Shown: positions 47,230-56,335, counted from the stretch's first letter. The stretch is 64,000 nt of DNA from Chryseobacterium cheonjiense (GCF_012927265.1 NZ_JABBGF010000003.1:186001-250000), one strand, 5' to 3'. Numbers and translations are program-made. The notes: generated from the letters alone by a model not told the origin.

Positions 47230-47979
47230 TTAAAATCTATATCCCAACGATAATCCCGTTCTGAAGCCAATCCAGGGACCGTCTATAATAACCCTTGCTC
47301 CATTGGTATTGGTTTCCACTGTGTAATTGACATAAGGAATATCGAGATTTTCAATTTCCCGTTTCAGTTCTGCCTGCATATCCGGTGTAAGAGGGATATC
47401 ACTGGTCATCGTAAAATCTCCTTTTCCTGAGCCGTAATGCGCTCCGGCAATCCAGAAATCAAGAACGAGGTTTCTGCTGGCTGTTAAGAAAAACTGTGCA
47501 CCTACCATTACACCACCACTATTTCCATTGGCATTTCCAAAGCCTTTCAAAGGAATTTGGAAGGTAGTTCCGCTGAAGGTATAATCATAATAAAAATCAA
47601 ATGTATTGGAGGTGACCTTTGAGTAGCGGTAATAGGGCGCGATATAAAATCCTTTTCCGTATCCTGCACCAAGATAAAAACGAGGTTCTATGGTGAAGTT
47701 AAAGGCTTTTGCTTCCAGATTCTGAAATCTTTTCTCGTCATTGTCGCTTAAAAAAGAATTGATAAAAGGAACTTTTCCTTGCGGCATGGCGCCAAAGCCC
47801 ATGTTTACGGAAAACCAGCGGTTAATGGCTCTTTCATAGGATAAATTAATATTCCTGAAGGCATAAGCTGTCACATTTGTTTTAACAATATTCATTTTTT
47901 CCGTCGGTGGAGCAGAAAGTTCCTGTGCCTGTATTCCGGAAAGAATAAAACAGGAAATGATGAGGAGAAGTTTTTTCAT
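47230..47979 (-). CDS. DUF3575-type outer-membrane beta-barrel protein
   Basis: From the ATG at 47979 the protein is 249 aa with a signal peptide (about 1-19, SGIQAQ). The body consists of paired amphipathic strands, for example NIVKTNVTAYAFRNINLSYE and FNFTIEPRFYLGAGYGKGFY, and ends in an aromatic C-terminus (GLSLGYRF), as expected for an outer-membrane barrel. DUF3575 is the closest family I recall. An earlier in-frame start would precede the signal peptide and was rejected. Function unknown. Confidence 0.78.
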   Translation of the reverse strand: MKKLLLIISCFILSGIQAQELSAPPTEKMNIVKTNVTAYAFRNINLSYERAINRWFSVNMGFGAMPQGKVPFINSFLSDNDEKRFQNLEAKAFNFTIEPRFYLGAGYGKGFYIAPYYRYSKVTSNTFDFYYDYTFSGTTFQIPLKGFGNANGNSGGVMVGAQFFLTASRNLVLDFWIAGAHYGSGKGDFTMTSDIPLTPDMQAELKREIENLDIPYVNYTVETNTNGARVIIDGPWIGFRTGLSLGYRF

Positions 47980-48149
47980 GATTTTAATATTTTGTGATTT
48001 GTTGTATTCAGGTAAAAGCAAAAAACGGGCAAAATTTTTAGCATAAATATAATTTATTATTAAAAATTAAGTTTTTCTCTATAACCTCTTTATATGGTTT
48101 GGATTATTTTTCTGAAGATATTATTTAGCATTTGTAATGATTGTATACT

Positions 48150-48180
48150 AAAATCCGCTCAGAAAAATTCTGAACGGATC
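48150..48180 (-). terminator. Terminator of T9SS protein gene
   Basis: TCCGYTCAGA-type arms at about 48153-48180 (with G-T pairs) are followed on the minus strand by TTTTAG. Confidence 0.65.
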
Positions 48181-48230
48181 AATTATTATTAGGTCGATTA
48201 AATAAGTTTCTAAGCTATTGCAGCATACAT

Positions 48231-49235
48231 TTAATTTTTGATGAATTTTGAAGCTTCCGATTTTTTATTATCTTTTCCTGAAACTTCAATAAAATAAGAG
48301 GCAGAAGGAAGTTCAGAAACCTGAATTTTTCCTGATTTTATATCGGATGTTTTAATCAGTCTGCCATCCAGGGTGTAGATTTTTGCAGTAGTGTAATTCT
48401 CTTTTCCTCCTTTGAATTCTATAAATTCCTGTGCCGGATTCGGATAAACTTTTAAACCTTCTTTTTGTGCGGCAAGTTCTCTTGTAGATAAGGTCATTAA
48501 ATTAAGAGCTTGTGCAGTGTTTGTAGTCTGGTTGTTTATTCCTGCTATAGGAGCATTGATCACAGTCTGTAAGGTGCTTAGCAAAGGAAATTTATGAGTA
48601 CTGTCATAATATGAATAAGCCGTAATCGTAAGAGTACCCACCGGGAAAAGAAAAGTTGTATCGGTAGGTAAGTGTAGGTTAAAATTCTGAATGGATTTAA
48701 TTCTCAATACATTAGGATATGTTGAAGAACCTAAAATTAATGTACCTGAAGCGTCTGCAGAAATATTAATTGTTCCTTTACACAAACCATTGGCAGTCGT
48801 TGAGGTGAACGTTCCCTGCGCCTGATCTGTTTCTGTATGCCCGTACGCTGTGGGATAAGAAATGAAAGTTCCGTTATTTGCAGATAAGTTTAAAGTTGCA
48901 TCTGGTATAATTATCCCTGTGATTTCAAGTTTCGAGGCTGACTGTTTATACATAAATGTAGCTCCGGAAGATACTTGTTTTAAAGTAGAACCCGGAAAAG
49001 TAGTTACTTCACCTGCTGTAGGAACAGAATAGGTTGCGGTAAATGGGGATCCTAATGTTAAAGAAGCGTTATTAAATGTGACATTGGCTCCGGTAGTAGA
49101 ATTATCTACAGTTCCGTTTACCGTGAGATTGTTGACGGTCTCGCCAGCAACGGGGTCATTAAAAGCTTTTGTGATCGTTGTTTGAGCGGTGCATAGGCCA
49201 TAAGCCGATAGCATACAGAATAAAGTTTTTTTCAT
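48231..49235 (-). CDS. T9SS-secreted protein with beta-rich passenger
   Basis: This 334-aa protein has a signal peptide (about 1-17, AYGLCTAQ), a low-complexity Thr/Asn/Ser-rich beta body and a C-terminal type A sorting domain (LKVYPNPAQEFIEFKG onward) used by the type IX secretion machinery. The passenger shows no recognised catalytic motif. It is transcribed alone and terminated by a hairpin. It may be a surface or secreted adhesin-like protein, which is a guess from composition only. Confidence 0.8.
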   Translation of the reverse strand: MKKTLFCMLSAYGLCTAQTTITKAFNDPVAGETVNNLTVNGTVDNSTTGANVTFNNASLTLGSPFTATYSVPTAGEVTTFPGSTLKQVSSGATFMYKQSASKLEITGIIIPDATLNLSANNGTFISYPTAYGHTETDQAQGTFTSTTANGLCKGTINISADASGTLILGSSTYPNVLRIKSIQNFNLHLPTDTTFLFPVGTLTITAYSYYDSTHKFPLLSTLQTVINAPIAGINNQTTNTAQALNLMTLSTRELAAQKEGLKVYPNPAQEFIEFKGGKENYTTAKIYTLDGRLIKTSDIKSGKIQVSELPSASYFIEVSGKDNKKSEASKFIKN

Positions 49236-49424
49236 TTGAGTTTTTTATTTCACGGTGCAAAGATAAATAAAACAACTATTTAACAATAGTTTTTTGTTAA
49301 AGATACCACATTTTTTTATTGAAATATATAAAAAGCTGCCTCAAAAGAAACCGCAATAATCCTAAAAAACAATTAATGATAATAATAACCACACAAAATA
49401 TATTGCACGAATTGATTAGACTTT

Positions 49425-50330
49425 TCAATTGAAATTTCTATATTCAACAGGAGTCTGCCCTGTTTTTTGCTTAAAAAGCTTACTGAAATACTGAGGATAT
49501 TCAAAACCCAATGAATAAGCTATTTCACCTACTGAACAGTCTGTATTTAAAAGAATATTTTTAGCTTCTTCAATCAGATAATAATGAATATGATCCTGTG
49601 CATTCATTCCGGTCTCTTTTTTGAGTAAGTCGCTTAAATAGCTGGCTGATAAATGCACCTGATCTGCCAGATATTTTACGGTGGGCAAACCTGTTTCTTT
49701 TAGCTTATCTGATCTGAAATAATCTTTCAATACATTTTCTACCTGCGAAAGTGTATTGGAACTGCTGCTTTTTCGGGTAATAAATTGCCTTCCGTAATAC
49801 CGTGAACAGTAATTCAGCAAAAGCTCAATATTGGTTACGATTAAATTCTGGCTATGGCTGTCTATATTCTCCTGTAGCTCAGTTTCTATTTTTTGGATGC
49901 AATCGTACAAAATTTGCTTCTCTTTTTCGGATAAATGCAGCGCTTCCGAAGTCTCATAAGAAAAGAAACTGTAATCGCCCATTTTATTTCCTAAAGAAGT
50001 ACCGCGAAGCAGATCGGGATGAAAAAACAATCCCCAACCCATCATATTTTCCTTTTTCTCTATGTCATTATCCAGTGTGATGAGCTGCTTTGGAGCAATA
50101 CAAATTAAACTTCCGTCCTGAAAATCAACCGACTGTCTTCCGTATTTCATGTGGTTGGAGCAGTAGTTTTTAAACATAATGGTATAAAAATCAGCACTCA
50201 GGCGGGTTCCTTCTTCAAGATACTCATCTGCCGTGCTGAAATCAATTACCGAAACAAGCGGATGTTGTGTTTTGTTCTGTACAAACCTGTTGATTTCCGA
50301 AATACTTTTCAGATGGATTATTGGCTTCAC
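49425..50330 (-). CDS. AraC-family transcriptional regulator
   Basis: This 301-aa regulator resembles that at 42223-43122 throughout: N-terminal HPLVSVIDFSTADEY versus HPLVSVVDFSKSD, the ETSEALHLSEKE segment, and the same FHPDL box. The C-terminal double helix-turn-helix includes ADQVHLSASYLSDLLKKETG and SVGEIAYSLGFEYPQYFSKL. The start is a GTG at 50330. The SDR gene starts about 100 bp upstream on the same strand and may be co-regulated. Effector unknown. Confidence 0.88.
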   Translation of the reverse strand: MKPIIHLKSISEINRFVQNKTQHPLVSVIDFSTADEYLEEGTRLSADFYTIMFKNYCSNHMKYGRQSVDFQDGSLICIAPKQLITLDNDIEKKENMMGWGLFFHPDLLRGTSLGNKMGDYSFFSYETSEALHLSEKEKQILYDCIQKIETELQENIDSHSQNLIVTNIELLLNYCSRYYGRQFITRKSSSSNTLSQVENVLKDYFRSDKLKETGLPTVKYLADQVHLSASYLSDLLKKETGMNAQDHIHYYLIEEAKNILLNTDCSVGEIAYSLGFEYPQYFSKLFKQKTGQTPVEYRNFN

Positions 50331-50425
50331 TTTTTAAAATAATTAATTAAAAATAATAATTTGATAAGTCATTAACAAATTCTTTTTGAGAAACATAGCA
50401 GGACCGCTAAAATCCAAATCAGATT

Positions 50426-51247
50426 TTAATTTACCTGGCTCATTACAATTTTATCAAAAAGTTTGTCACCCAGATATATCCTCATCCAAACCATCGGTTT
50501 TGCCCACAGTCCGACTCTATATCTTGTTTTAGGCCGGTCTGTATTTACAATTTTAGCAACAGTTTCTGAAATGACTGTCGTTTTTGAACCCTTTCCGCTG
50601 TCATACATCTTTTTTGTAGCCGCTACGAGTTTATCGGTTAATGAAGAATATGCTCCCTGGGAAGAAAACTTGCTGATATTTTTCAGCATGACATCACTAA
50701 ACTCAGTAACGATAATTCCGGGTTCCAGAACGACGACATTGATGTTAAACGGTTTAAGTTCCAGGCGCAAACAGTCACTGAATCCTTCAACGGCGTGCTT
50801 GCTTGCATGATACCATGCTCCCATTGGAGTGTACATTTTCCCTCCCATTGAGGAAGTGTTGATGATGGTACCGGCATTGGCTTTCCGCATATAAGGAAGT
50901 ACTTTTTGTGTGATCGCCGCCAACCCGAAAAGATTTACCTCAAACTGTTGTCTGGCTTCATCTACGGGAATGTCTTCAACTGAACCAAATAGTCCGTAGC
51001 CGGCATTATTCCACAAAACATCTATCTTTCCTTCTTTTTCAATAATGACATCTACCACATTTTGAATGTCATTTTCACTGGTGATGTCCATCTGAATCGG
51101 GTGACCGCCTAAAATTTTCAGATCCTGCATCTGGTCAATACGTCTTGCAACGGTATACACGGTATGGCCTTGTTTTATAAGTGTTTTCGCGGTTTCTTTA
51201 CCCATTCCTGAACTTGCACCTGTAATTAAAACTACTTTTTTATTCAT
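50426..51247 (-). CDS. Short-chain dehydrogenase/reductase
   Basis: This 273-aa classical SDR has the cofactor motif TGASSGMGK at 9-17, the LWNNAGYGLFG segment, the catalytic Ser in TSSMGGKMYTPMG, and YHASK. It oxidises or reduces a hydroxyl/keto group with NAD(P). The paralogous AraC regulator following on the same strand suggests inducible expression. The substrate is not evident. Confidence 0.9.
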   Translation of the reverse strand: MNKKVVLITGASSGMGKETAKTLIKQGHTVYTVARRIDQMQDLKILGGHPIQMDITSENDIQNVVDVIIEKEGKIDVLWNNAGYGLFGSVEDIPVDEARQQFEVNLFGLAAITQKVLPYMRKANAGTIINTSSMGGKMYTPMGAWYHASKHAVEGFSDCLRLELKPFNINVVVLEPGIIVTEFSDVMLKNISKFSSQGAYSSLTDKLVAATKKMYDSGKGSKTTVISETVAKIVNTDRPKTRYRVGLWAKPMVWMRIYLGDKLFDKIVMSQVN

Positions 51248-51376
51248 TTGTATGATTTAAATTAGAGTACAAATATCATCAGGAAAAACATTTTATTGTT
51301 AATACAAATTCAGGATGATTGTATACTTTTTCCTGATGATGATTCAGTAATTTTTTTAACCGGTTATGTCTGGAGC

Positions 51377-51919
51377 TCACTGTACTTTTAACAGCTGAAA
51401 TGGAATATTAATTTTTACTTTATCAGATACTGCAAGGTTTCCGGTACCCAACAATACATTAAATGACAGTCCGAAATCCTGGCGGTTGATGCTGCCTGAA
51501 ATAAAGAAACCTGCCTTTGTATTGCCAAACGGATCTTGTGGAACAGTGCCTGCATACTCCAAGTCGAATACAACTGATTTTGTTACATCGCGGATGGTTA
51601 AATTTCCGTGCAATTTATACTCGTTGGCGATTGCGGTGGTTTCCAGTTTTGTGCTCTCAAATATCATTTCCGGAAATTGTTCGGCATTAAAGAAATCATC
51701 AGCTTTCAGGTGAGCATCTCGTTGGGCGTCATTGGTATCTATGCTGTCTGTCTGTACCGTTACCTGTACGGATAAATCCGAAAAATTTTCTTTTTCTGAA
51801 TGTACCGTTGCGGTGTAGTTCCTGAAAAATCCATCTGTTTCTGAAATTCCGAAATGTCTTACACTGAAACCTATTTTAGTGTGGCTCGGGTCTATTACCC
51901 ATTTTGCTGAATTCTGCAT
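51377..51919 (-). CDS. YceI family protein, cytoplasmic form
   Basis: This 180-aa YceI-family beta-barrel protein starts with WVIDPSHTKIGFSVRHFGIS, includes ANEYKLHGNLTIRDVTKSV and ends with LAVSDKVKINI. It has no signal peptide, unlike the YceI protein of the Crp-linked operon at 27669. Family members bind polyisoprenoid or fatty-amide-like ligands. It sits between an SDR gene and an AraC gene, in an accessory redox neighbourhood. Role unknown. Confidence 0.87.
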   Translation of the reverse strand: MQNSAKWVIDPSHTKIGFSVRHFGISETDGFFRNYTATVHSEKENFSDLSVQVTVQTDSIDTNDAQRDAHLKADDFFNAEQFPEMIFESTKLETTAIANEYKLHGNLTIRDVTKSVVFDLEYAGTVPQDPFGNTKAGFFISGSINRQDFGLSFNVLLGTGNLAVSDKVKINIPFQLLKVQ

Positions 51920-51998
51920 TGTCTTATATTAAATGTTATATGTCATTATCGACAATGCAAAGATGAGGTGAAGATGAGTACTTGTGGTAGGATGAAAA

Positions 51999-52883
51999 TT
52001 ATCTTGTTCGGTATTTTTCGGACATTTTATTTTTAAATATCATCGGAGTAATCCCCGTTTCTGCCTTAAATGCTTTTGCAAAGTAAGAACTGTCGGTATA
52101 ACTGAGTTCAAAAGCAATTTCAGAAACTGTTTTGTCAGTAAATGTGAGCAGCCTTTTTGCTTCTAAAATGCTTCTCGCTCTTATGACTTCACTGGCTGTT
52201 TTCCCGGTTACTTCTTTTGTGATAACATTAAGGTGATGTGGGGTAACATGCAGTTCTCCGGCAAAGAACGAGGCGGTTTTATTGTCTGCGAAATATTGAT
52301 CCAAAAGAATTTTAAAATGTTTAAAAAGAATCAGATATTTCTTTGAAACAGGTTGAGCTGTTTCGGTATCGACGAGGCGCTGAACCTGCGCCAGCAATAT
52401 ATGCAGCATTGACTGTATGATCGTACTGCTGCTGTCGGTTCGCCTGTGTTCTGTGGTAATGAGATTTATAATATGCCTGATTTCTGCAAAATCTTTTTCT
52501 GAAAGCTGTATGCAGGGATTTGTGTAAAAATTATCCAAAAAGCTCAGCTCAAATAACCGGTCTTTATTATTGTAGTTGAGCAGAAAAAAATCTTCGGTAA
52601 ACAGAATGGTTCCGCCTTTCAGGGGTTTCCATTCCTCGAACTGATGAACCTGACCGGGAGATATAAAAAATAAGCTGTTGGGCGAAACTTCGTATTCTTT
52701 ATAATCAATAGTTTGCTTGCTTAAGCCCTCTTCGGTCCAGAGAATTTCATAAAAAGTGTGTTTGTGGATATCATCTACATCGGGCTCTTCCATTTCATCA
52801 AAATATGTTATTTCAAATTCCGTTCGATTTGAAGGTTGATTGATAAAATGCCCGATTGAATAAAACGGAAATACCTCTTTCAT
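51999..52883 (-). CDS. AraC-family transcriptional regulator
   Basis: This 294-aa regulator has an N-terminal cupin (IHKHTFYEILWTEEGLSKQT with metal-like His residues) and a C-terminal double helix-turn-helix (about 195-290), including FAGELHVTPHHLNVITKEVT and TVSEIAFELSYTDSSYFAKA. It is distinct in the N-terminal half from the two paralogues at 42223 and 49425. Its stop lies 79 bp before the YceI start, and arr is encoded 12 bp upstream on the same strand, so it may be in an operon with arr. Confidence 0.88.
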   Translation of the reverse strand: MKEVFPFYSIGHFINQPSNRTEFEITYFDEMEEPDVDDIHKHTFYEILWTEEGLSKQTIDYKEYEVSPNSLFFISPGQVHQFEEWKPLKGGTILFTEDFFLLNYNNKDRLFELSFLDNFYTNPCIQLSEKDFAEIRHIINLITTEHRRTDSSSTIIQSMLHILLAQVQRLVDTETAQPVSKKYLILFKHFKILLDQYFADNKTASFFAGELHVTPHHLNVITKEVTGKTASEVIRARSILEAKRLLTFTDKTVSEIAFELSYTDSSYFAKAFKAETGITPMIFKNKMSEKYRTR

Positions 52884-52895
52884 CAGCTAAGATCT

Positions 52896-53321
52896 TTAAT
52901 TGATAATCTCCGCATCCGGATTTTCACGTAACTTCGCTATTCTTTCTTTCCAGTTTTGAAGTTCATCATCGGTCAGCCTGATCCAGTCGGTTATTTCGCC
53001 TACAATTTTCAGGGGTGCGGTACTGCGATAGGATCGGGTAGGGTTTCCCGGGAATTTTTTATCCGTTACATTCGGATCGTTTTCAAATGCTCCGGTGGGT
53101 TCCACCATATAGATCCGTTCTTTCCCATCACCTTTTGCCAGAGCGGCGGCAAGGCCTGCTCCGTTTTGTAAAGCCGTAAAATAGATGTGATTCATAATGA
53201 TTTCGGGATAATAATTTGACCCAAATCCGGCAGTGAGCAGATCTCCGATTTTCAAATCAGCCTTTGTTCCATGGTAAAATGGGCCATGATCAAGAATGTG
53301 TTCCTCCTTTTTGTTTTCCAT
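52896..53321 (-). CDS. arr: Rifamycin ADP-ribosyltransferase Arr
   Basis: This 141-aa enzyme transfers ADP-ribose from NAD to the ansa chain of rifamycins, inactivating them. The full Arr pattern is seen: GPFYHGTKADLKIGDLL, a central IYFTALQNGAGLAA stretch, IYMVEPTGAFENDPNVTDKK and FPGNPTRSYRS followed by GEITDW. The length equals known Arr proteins. In this strain rpoB carries the sensitive residues in the rifampicin pocket, so resistance, if present, should come from this gene. It is the upstream gene of a probable pair with the AraC regulator. Confidence 0.93.
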   Translation of the reverse strand: MENKKEEHILDHGPFYHGTKADLKIGDLLTAGFGSNYYPEIIMNHIYFTALQNGAGLAAALAKGDGKERIYMVEPTGAFENDPNVTDKKFPGNPTRSYRSTAPLKIVGEITDWIRLTDDELQNWKERIAKLRENPDAEIIN

Positions 53322-53547
53322 TGTGGTGTGTTTGGTTATTCAGAAAATTAGTTATTTTCAGGATTTCGTTTACTCAACAAAATAAAAAAATTCCGCCGAT
53401 TAAAATGTTAATGATTATAGATGAGATAATTTTCAAATTCTATTTCATCTCTTAATTTTTATCTCGGGAATCTGCCATAGCAGCTTTTGTGATGAGCGTT
53501 TTCGTACGTCTATCCCGCTGATTTACTTTTGTATTATAATACATTTC

Positions 53548-54039
53548 TCATGTTCTTTTCAGTGATAAGTCAATAAGTTCCTGTACATCTTTATCCCTGC
53601 CAAGCAGCTTTTTATAGGCAATGATATCCTCTAACGGCTGCACTTTTACAGGCCTGTTTTCAAATAAGAGATCCATTGCATTTTCAATGTTGGTTTCTAT
53701 TTTAATAGCAGGCTTTGTGATAAAATCTTCAACGGCGTTGATGTCAACATCAATATTTTCAATTCTTAACTGTAACAGCCAGATTTCAAACTCTTCATCA
53801 CTGTATCTGTGAACACTGTTGATTACAAGTGGCTGGAATCCTTTTTCAATAGTATATAAACTTTCCAGATGTACTTCGATATCTATGTCGTGGAGTTTCC
53901 AGCGGGAGCCAAAAAGGTTGCCAGCCAAACCTCCTGTAAACTGATATTCTATAGATTGCTGTTCTAAATAATCCAGCAGAATATGGATTGCCTTTCTATG
54001 GTTTTCAGATATTATTTCATCATCAATTGGATTGTTCAT
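53548..54039 (-). CDS. Nucleotidyltransferase-fold protein
   Basis: This 163-aa protein shows a minimal nucleotidyltransferase signature: TGGLAGNLFGSRWKLHDIDI (GG, then D-x-D) and a third acid in DVDINAVEDF, followed by PLEDIIAYKKLLGRDKDVQE. This resembles single-domain nucleotidyltransferases of the MNT/AbiEii-like group, which modify drugs, RNAs or partner proteins. The start ATG overlaps the stop of the CpeT-like gene by one base (TAATG), so the two are translationally coupled. No HEPN partner is adjacent, so a toxin-antitoxin role is not supported. Confidence 0.7.
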   Translation of the reverse strand: MNNPIDDEIISENHRKAIHILLDYLEQQSIEYQFTGGLAGNLFGSRWKLHDIDIEVHLESLYTIEKGFQPLVINSVHRYSDEEFEIWLLQLRIENIDVDINAVEDFITKPAIKIETNIENAMDLLFENRPVKVQPLEDIIAYKKLLGRDKDVQELIDLSLKRT

Positions 54040-54668
54040 TATTGCTTCATAAAAATATAACCTCTTTTAGCAGCGCCCCAGACCTGTTTTCCGGAAGCGT
54101 CAAAACCCTGATCCCAGGATTCAAGCATTCCTTTTTTCAAAATAATTTTTGTGGTTGCGTATTTTGCACCGCGTAAATCGGACGGACATTTATCTGCATC
54201 GGTTCCTCCCAGGTAAGTGTCACCCTGCTTTTTGAGGGTTACGGTACAGCCGTCTTTCAGTTCGATGAGGTCAAAAGTGAGCTTGTCTTTTTTCATTTTG
54301 TCATTCTGCAGGCCTGCGAAAACCAGAGGATCTTTAATCGTATAGATTTCGCTTGTAAAAGTGTCTTTTGACGGATGCTGCAAATGATAAACCCGTTGCC
54401 GGTAAGGTTTGCCTGCATTGGCGGCTACGGCCTGCTCTACATAAAGCCATTTTCCGTCTTTTCTTTCGGCCCAGATCGGGGTCATTACCAGGCTGATGTT
54501 GAAATAAGTGCTGTCGGCTTTAGATTGCAGTTCACTGGAAAACTTTCCGGTCATTAAAGAAGCAAGATCTTCAAGTTCGCGGTCATTTTTTGCTGAATCG
54601 GTTTTGTGAGCAGCCGTACAGCCGGCAATTATCAGAATCGTGATAATTGAAATTAAATTTTTTTTCAT
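54039..54668 (-). CDS. CpeT/CpcT-like lipoprotein
   Basis: This 209-aa lipoprotein (lipobox IAGC, Cys17) has the CpeT/CpcT domain: LASLMTGKFSSELQSKADST, then PYRQRVYHL and GCTVTLKKQGDTYLGGTDAD, ending GAAKRGYIFMKQ. In cyanobacteria these proteins attach bilins to phycobiliproteins. Here there is no phycobilisome, so the domain must serve another role in the envelope, as in other non-photosynthetic Bacteroidota. It is followed by a coupled nucleotidyltransferase gene. Confidence 0.82.
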   Translation of the reverse strand: MKKNLISIITILIIAGCTAAHKTDSAKNDRELEDLASLMTGKFSSELQSKADSTYFNISLVMTPIWAERKDGKWLYVEQAVAANAGKPYRQRVYHLQHPSKDTFTSEIYTIKDPLVFAGLQNDKMKKDKLTFDLIELKDGCTVTLKKQGDTYLGGTDADKCPSDLRGAKYATTKIILKKGMLESWDQGFDASGKQVWGAAKRGYIFMKQ

Positions 54669-54736
54669 GCGTATTTTTTATAATTGCTTTCTGGTGAAAG
54701 CGGTTGAATTTTGTGTTCTATCGGCTGTTTATGCCG

Positions 54737-55156
54737 TTAATCTTTTTGATATACGGAAAGAAATAAAGCAGGCTTTGATTTTGTTTCAAAAGTGGATGGG
54801 TAACTGTCACCTTTTAAATTGTACACGATGGTAAGTTGCTTGCCCTCCAGTTTATATAATGCAGTGAAATGTTTGTTTTTATTCACGCCTTCCTTTCCGT
54901 AAATATCCATTTGTCCGTTTTTATACGTCAGGGTTCCTGTATCTACACTTTCTGCGGTAAGTGAATAAACGGTATCCTGAATAATAAGCTTCTGGGTGCG
55001 GAAATAATTTTCCGGTAATTCTTTACCGCCCATTTCCTGTTTTACAGGAGTCCAGCTGCCGTTGAGCTGGCTGTAGGAGTGTCTGTTTTGGGTAGCTGTA
55101 CAGCCAATGATGAGCATAAACACTGGCAGAATAAGGTAGTAATGTAAATTTTTCAT
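54737..55156 (-). CDS. Lipoprotein with TIGR03067-like domain
   Basis: From the ATG at 55156 the protein is 139 aa. The lipobox is LIIGC (Cys18 or so). The globular part begins QLNGSWTPVKQEMGGKELP and continues through KLIIQDTVYSLTAES and YKLEGKQLTIVYNLKGDSYP, similar to the lipocalin-like TIGR03067/planctomycete domain. A TTG eight codons earlier was rejected. It lies 24 bp downstream of another lipoprotein gene and may be cotranscribed. Function unknown. Confidence 0.72.
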   Translation of the reverse strand: MKNLHYYLILPVFMLIIGCTATQNRHSYSQLNGSWTPVKQEMGGKELPENYFRTQKLIIQDTVYSLTAESVDTGTLTYKNGQMDIYGKEGVNKNKHFTALYKLEGKQLTIVYNLKGDSYPSTFETKSKPALFLSVYQKD

Positions 55157-55180
55157 TGTAATGTTTTTTATCAGTGACAA

Positions 55181-55609
55181 TTAATATTTTTTTTGGGAAA
55201 CAGTCTCTGTTTTTACGATGCTGCCTAATTCTTTCATTCCAAGACCATTTACTTTTATAACCTTGTGTCCGGCTCTTATTGCTTCAAATTCTGCGGCAAT
55301 AGCGTCATAGCCTTCGGGCGAAAGATATTCTACGGCGACTATGTAATCCCAGTCCCTGCTTTCGGAACTTTTGTTTTCATAGAGTTCGTACTGTCCTAAT
55401 AATCCTTGTTTAACTGCTATACGATCCATTTCGAACCAGTTTTTTTCAAGGTATATTTTCAAGTTGGCCTTTTGGTTCTCCTGAGCTTTTATATAGGTAA
55501 ATGTCCAGATGTGGTTTGAATTATTTTGCGGTCCGCTTTTATTTGACAGGCATGACTGAAAGAAAACCGTCAGCACAACTACCGGAATGAGAATATATTT
55601 ATTTTTCAT
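55181..55609 (-). CDS. Small lipoprotein, dimeric alpha/beta barrel-like
   Basis: This 142-aa lipoprotein has the signal MKNKYILIPVVVLTVFFQSC (Cys20). The mature part carries HIWTFTYIKAQENQKANLKI, then NWFEMDRIAVKQGLLGQYEL and DWDYIVAVEYLSPEGYDAI, reminiscent of stress-responsive ferredoxin-like (dimeric alpha/beta barrel) domains. No catalytic residues can be named. It is the first of three or more minus-strand envelope genes. Confidence 0.65.
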   Translation of the reverse strand: MKNKYILIPVVVLTVFFQSCLSNKSGPQNNSNHIWTFTYIKAQENQKANLKIYLEKNWFEMDRIAVKQGLLGQYELYENKSSESRDWDYIVAVEYLSPEGYDAIAAEFEAIRAGHKVIKVNGLGMKELGSIVKTETVSQKKY

Positions 55610-55669
55610 GCGTTTTATTTTTGCTTACAATACTATGAATTAAATAAAAGTACTCTGATGCCGTTTTTT

Positions 55670-56140
55670 CTATTCATCAATTCCGGGATTTAAAATTGAA
55701 TGTACCTCGTTCTCAATGTCTTTTTTTTCTAAAATTTTTTCATCGTAGATGGTTTCGATTTTTGTTTTTTTCCAGAACGGAAAGAGGATGATATTTGTAG
55801 AACCGATATTTACAAGGGTAGAATCCGGATATTCAATTTCAACGGTTGTTTTAAACAGGGTGTTGCCTTTGATGTAATTTGTTGTTTTGATTCTGTTGGT
55901 CAGAAGATCAATTGCCAGCAATACGCCTTCATCTAAATTTTTTTGTTCTTCGCTGAAATGGGTATGATTCAAACCGTAGCCCACCACGAATTCTTCAAAA
56001 GTTGCGGAAATCCAGAAATTTGTTTCTCTGATGTTTAAGTATTCTGTTCCGTCCTTCTCTCTTGCATAATCAACTCTGTATCCTATTTTATCAAGGAGCA
56101 GGTTTTTGATTTCGTCAAATTTTTCCTGATTTTGTTTCAT
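55670..56140 (-). CDS. Conserved hypothetical protein
   Basis: This 156-aa protein has no signal peptide or membrane helix and so should be cytoplasmic. It contains FDEIKNLLLDKIGYRVDYAR, then LNIRETNFWISATFEEFVVG and NIILFPFWKKTKIETIYDEK. The alpha/beta pattern and size resemble immunity proteins of polymorphic toxin systems, but no toxin is adjacent and I do not recognise the family. Real coding is supported by an ATG, normal composition and lack of overlap. Confidence 0.6.
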   Translation of the reverse strand: MKQNQEKFDEIKNLLLDKIGYRVDYAREKDGTEYLNIRETNFWISATFEEFVVGYGLNHTHFSEEQKNLDEGVLLAIDLLTNRIKTTNYIKGNTLFKTTVEIEYPDSTLVNIGSTNIILFPFWKKTKIETIYDEKILEKKDIENEVHSILNPGIDE

Positions 56141-56335
56141 TTGTGTAATTGTTAAAATTCAAATTTACACATTACTGCATTAATAGCAAGAAATTTTTGC
56201 CAGGTATTTTATGTTCATCATTTTACGACTGTAATTCCTTGATAATTGGGTTTACTTCTCACAGCAATCGTCAGCTTATTTTTTCTATCAGAAGTGTTTC
56301 GTTTTTACTGTTCCGAAACCAGGATTGTTGAGTGT

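Noticed and set aside
53548..54668. MNT/HEPN-type toxin-antitoxin pair
   Set aside because: The nucleotidyltransferase-like gene is coupled to a CpeT-like lipoprotein gene; no HEPN or AbiEi-like partner is present.
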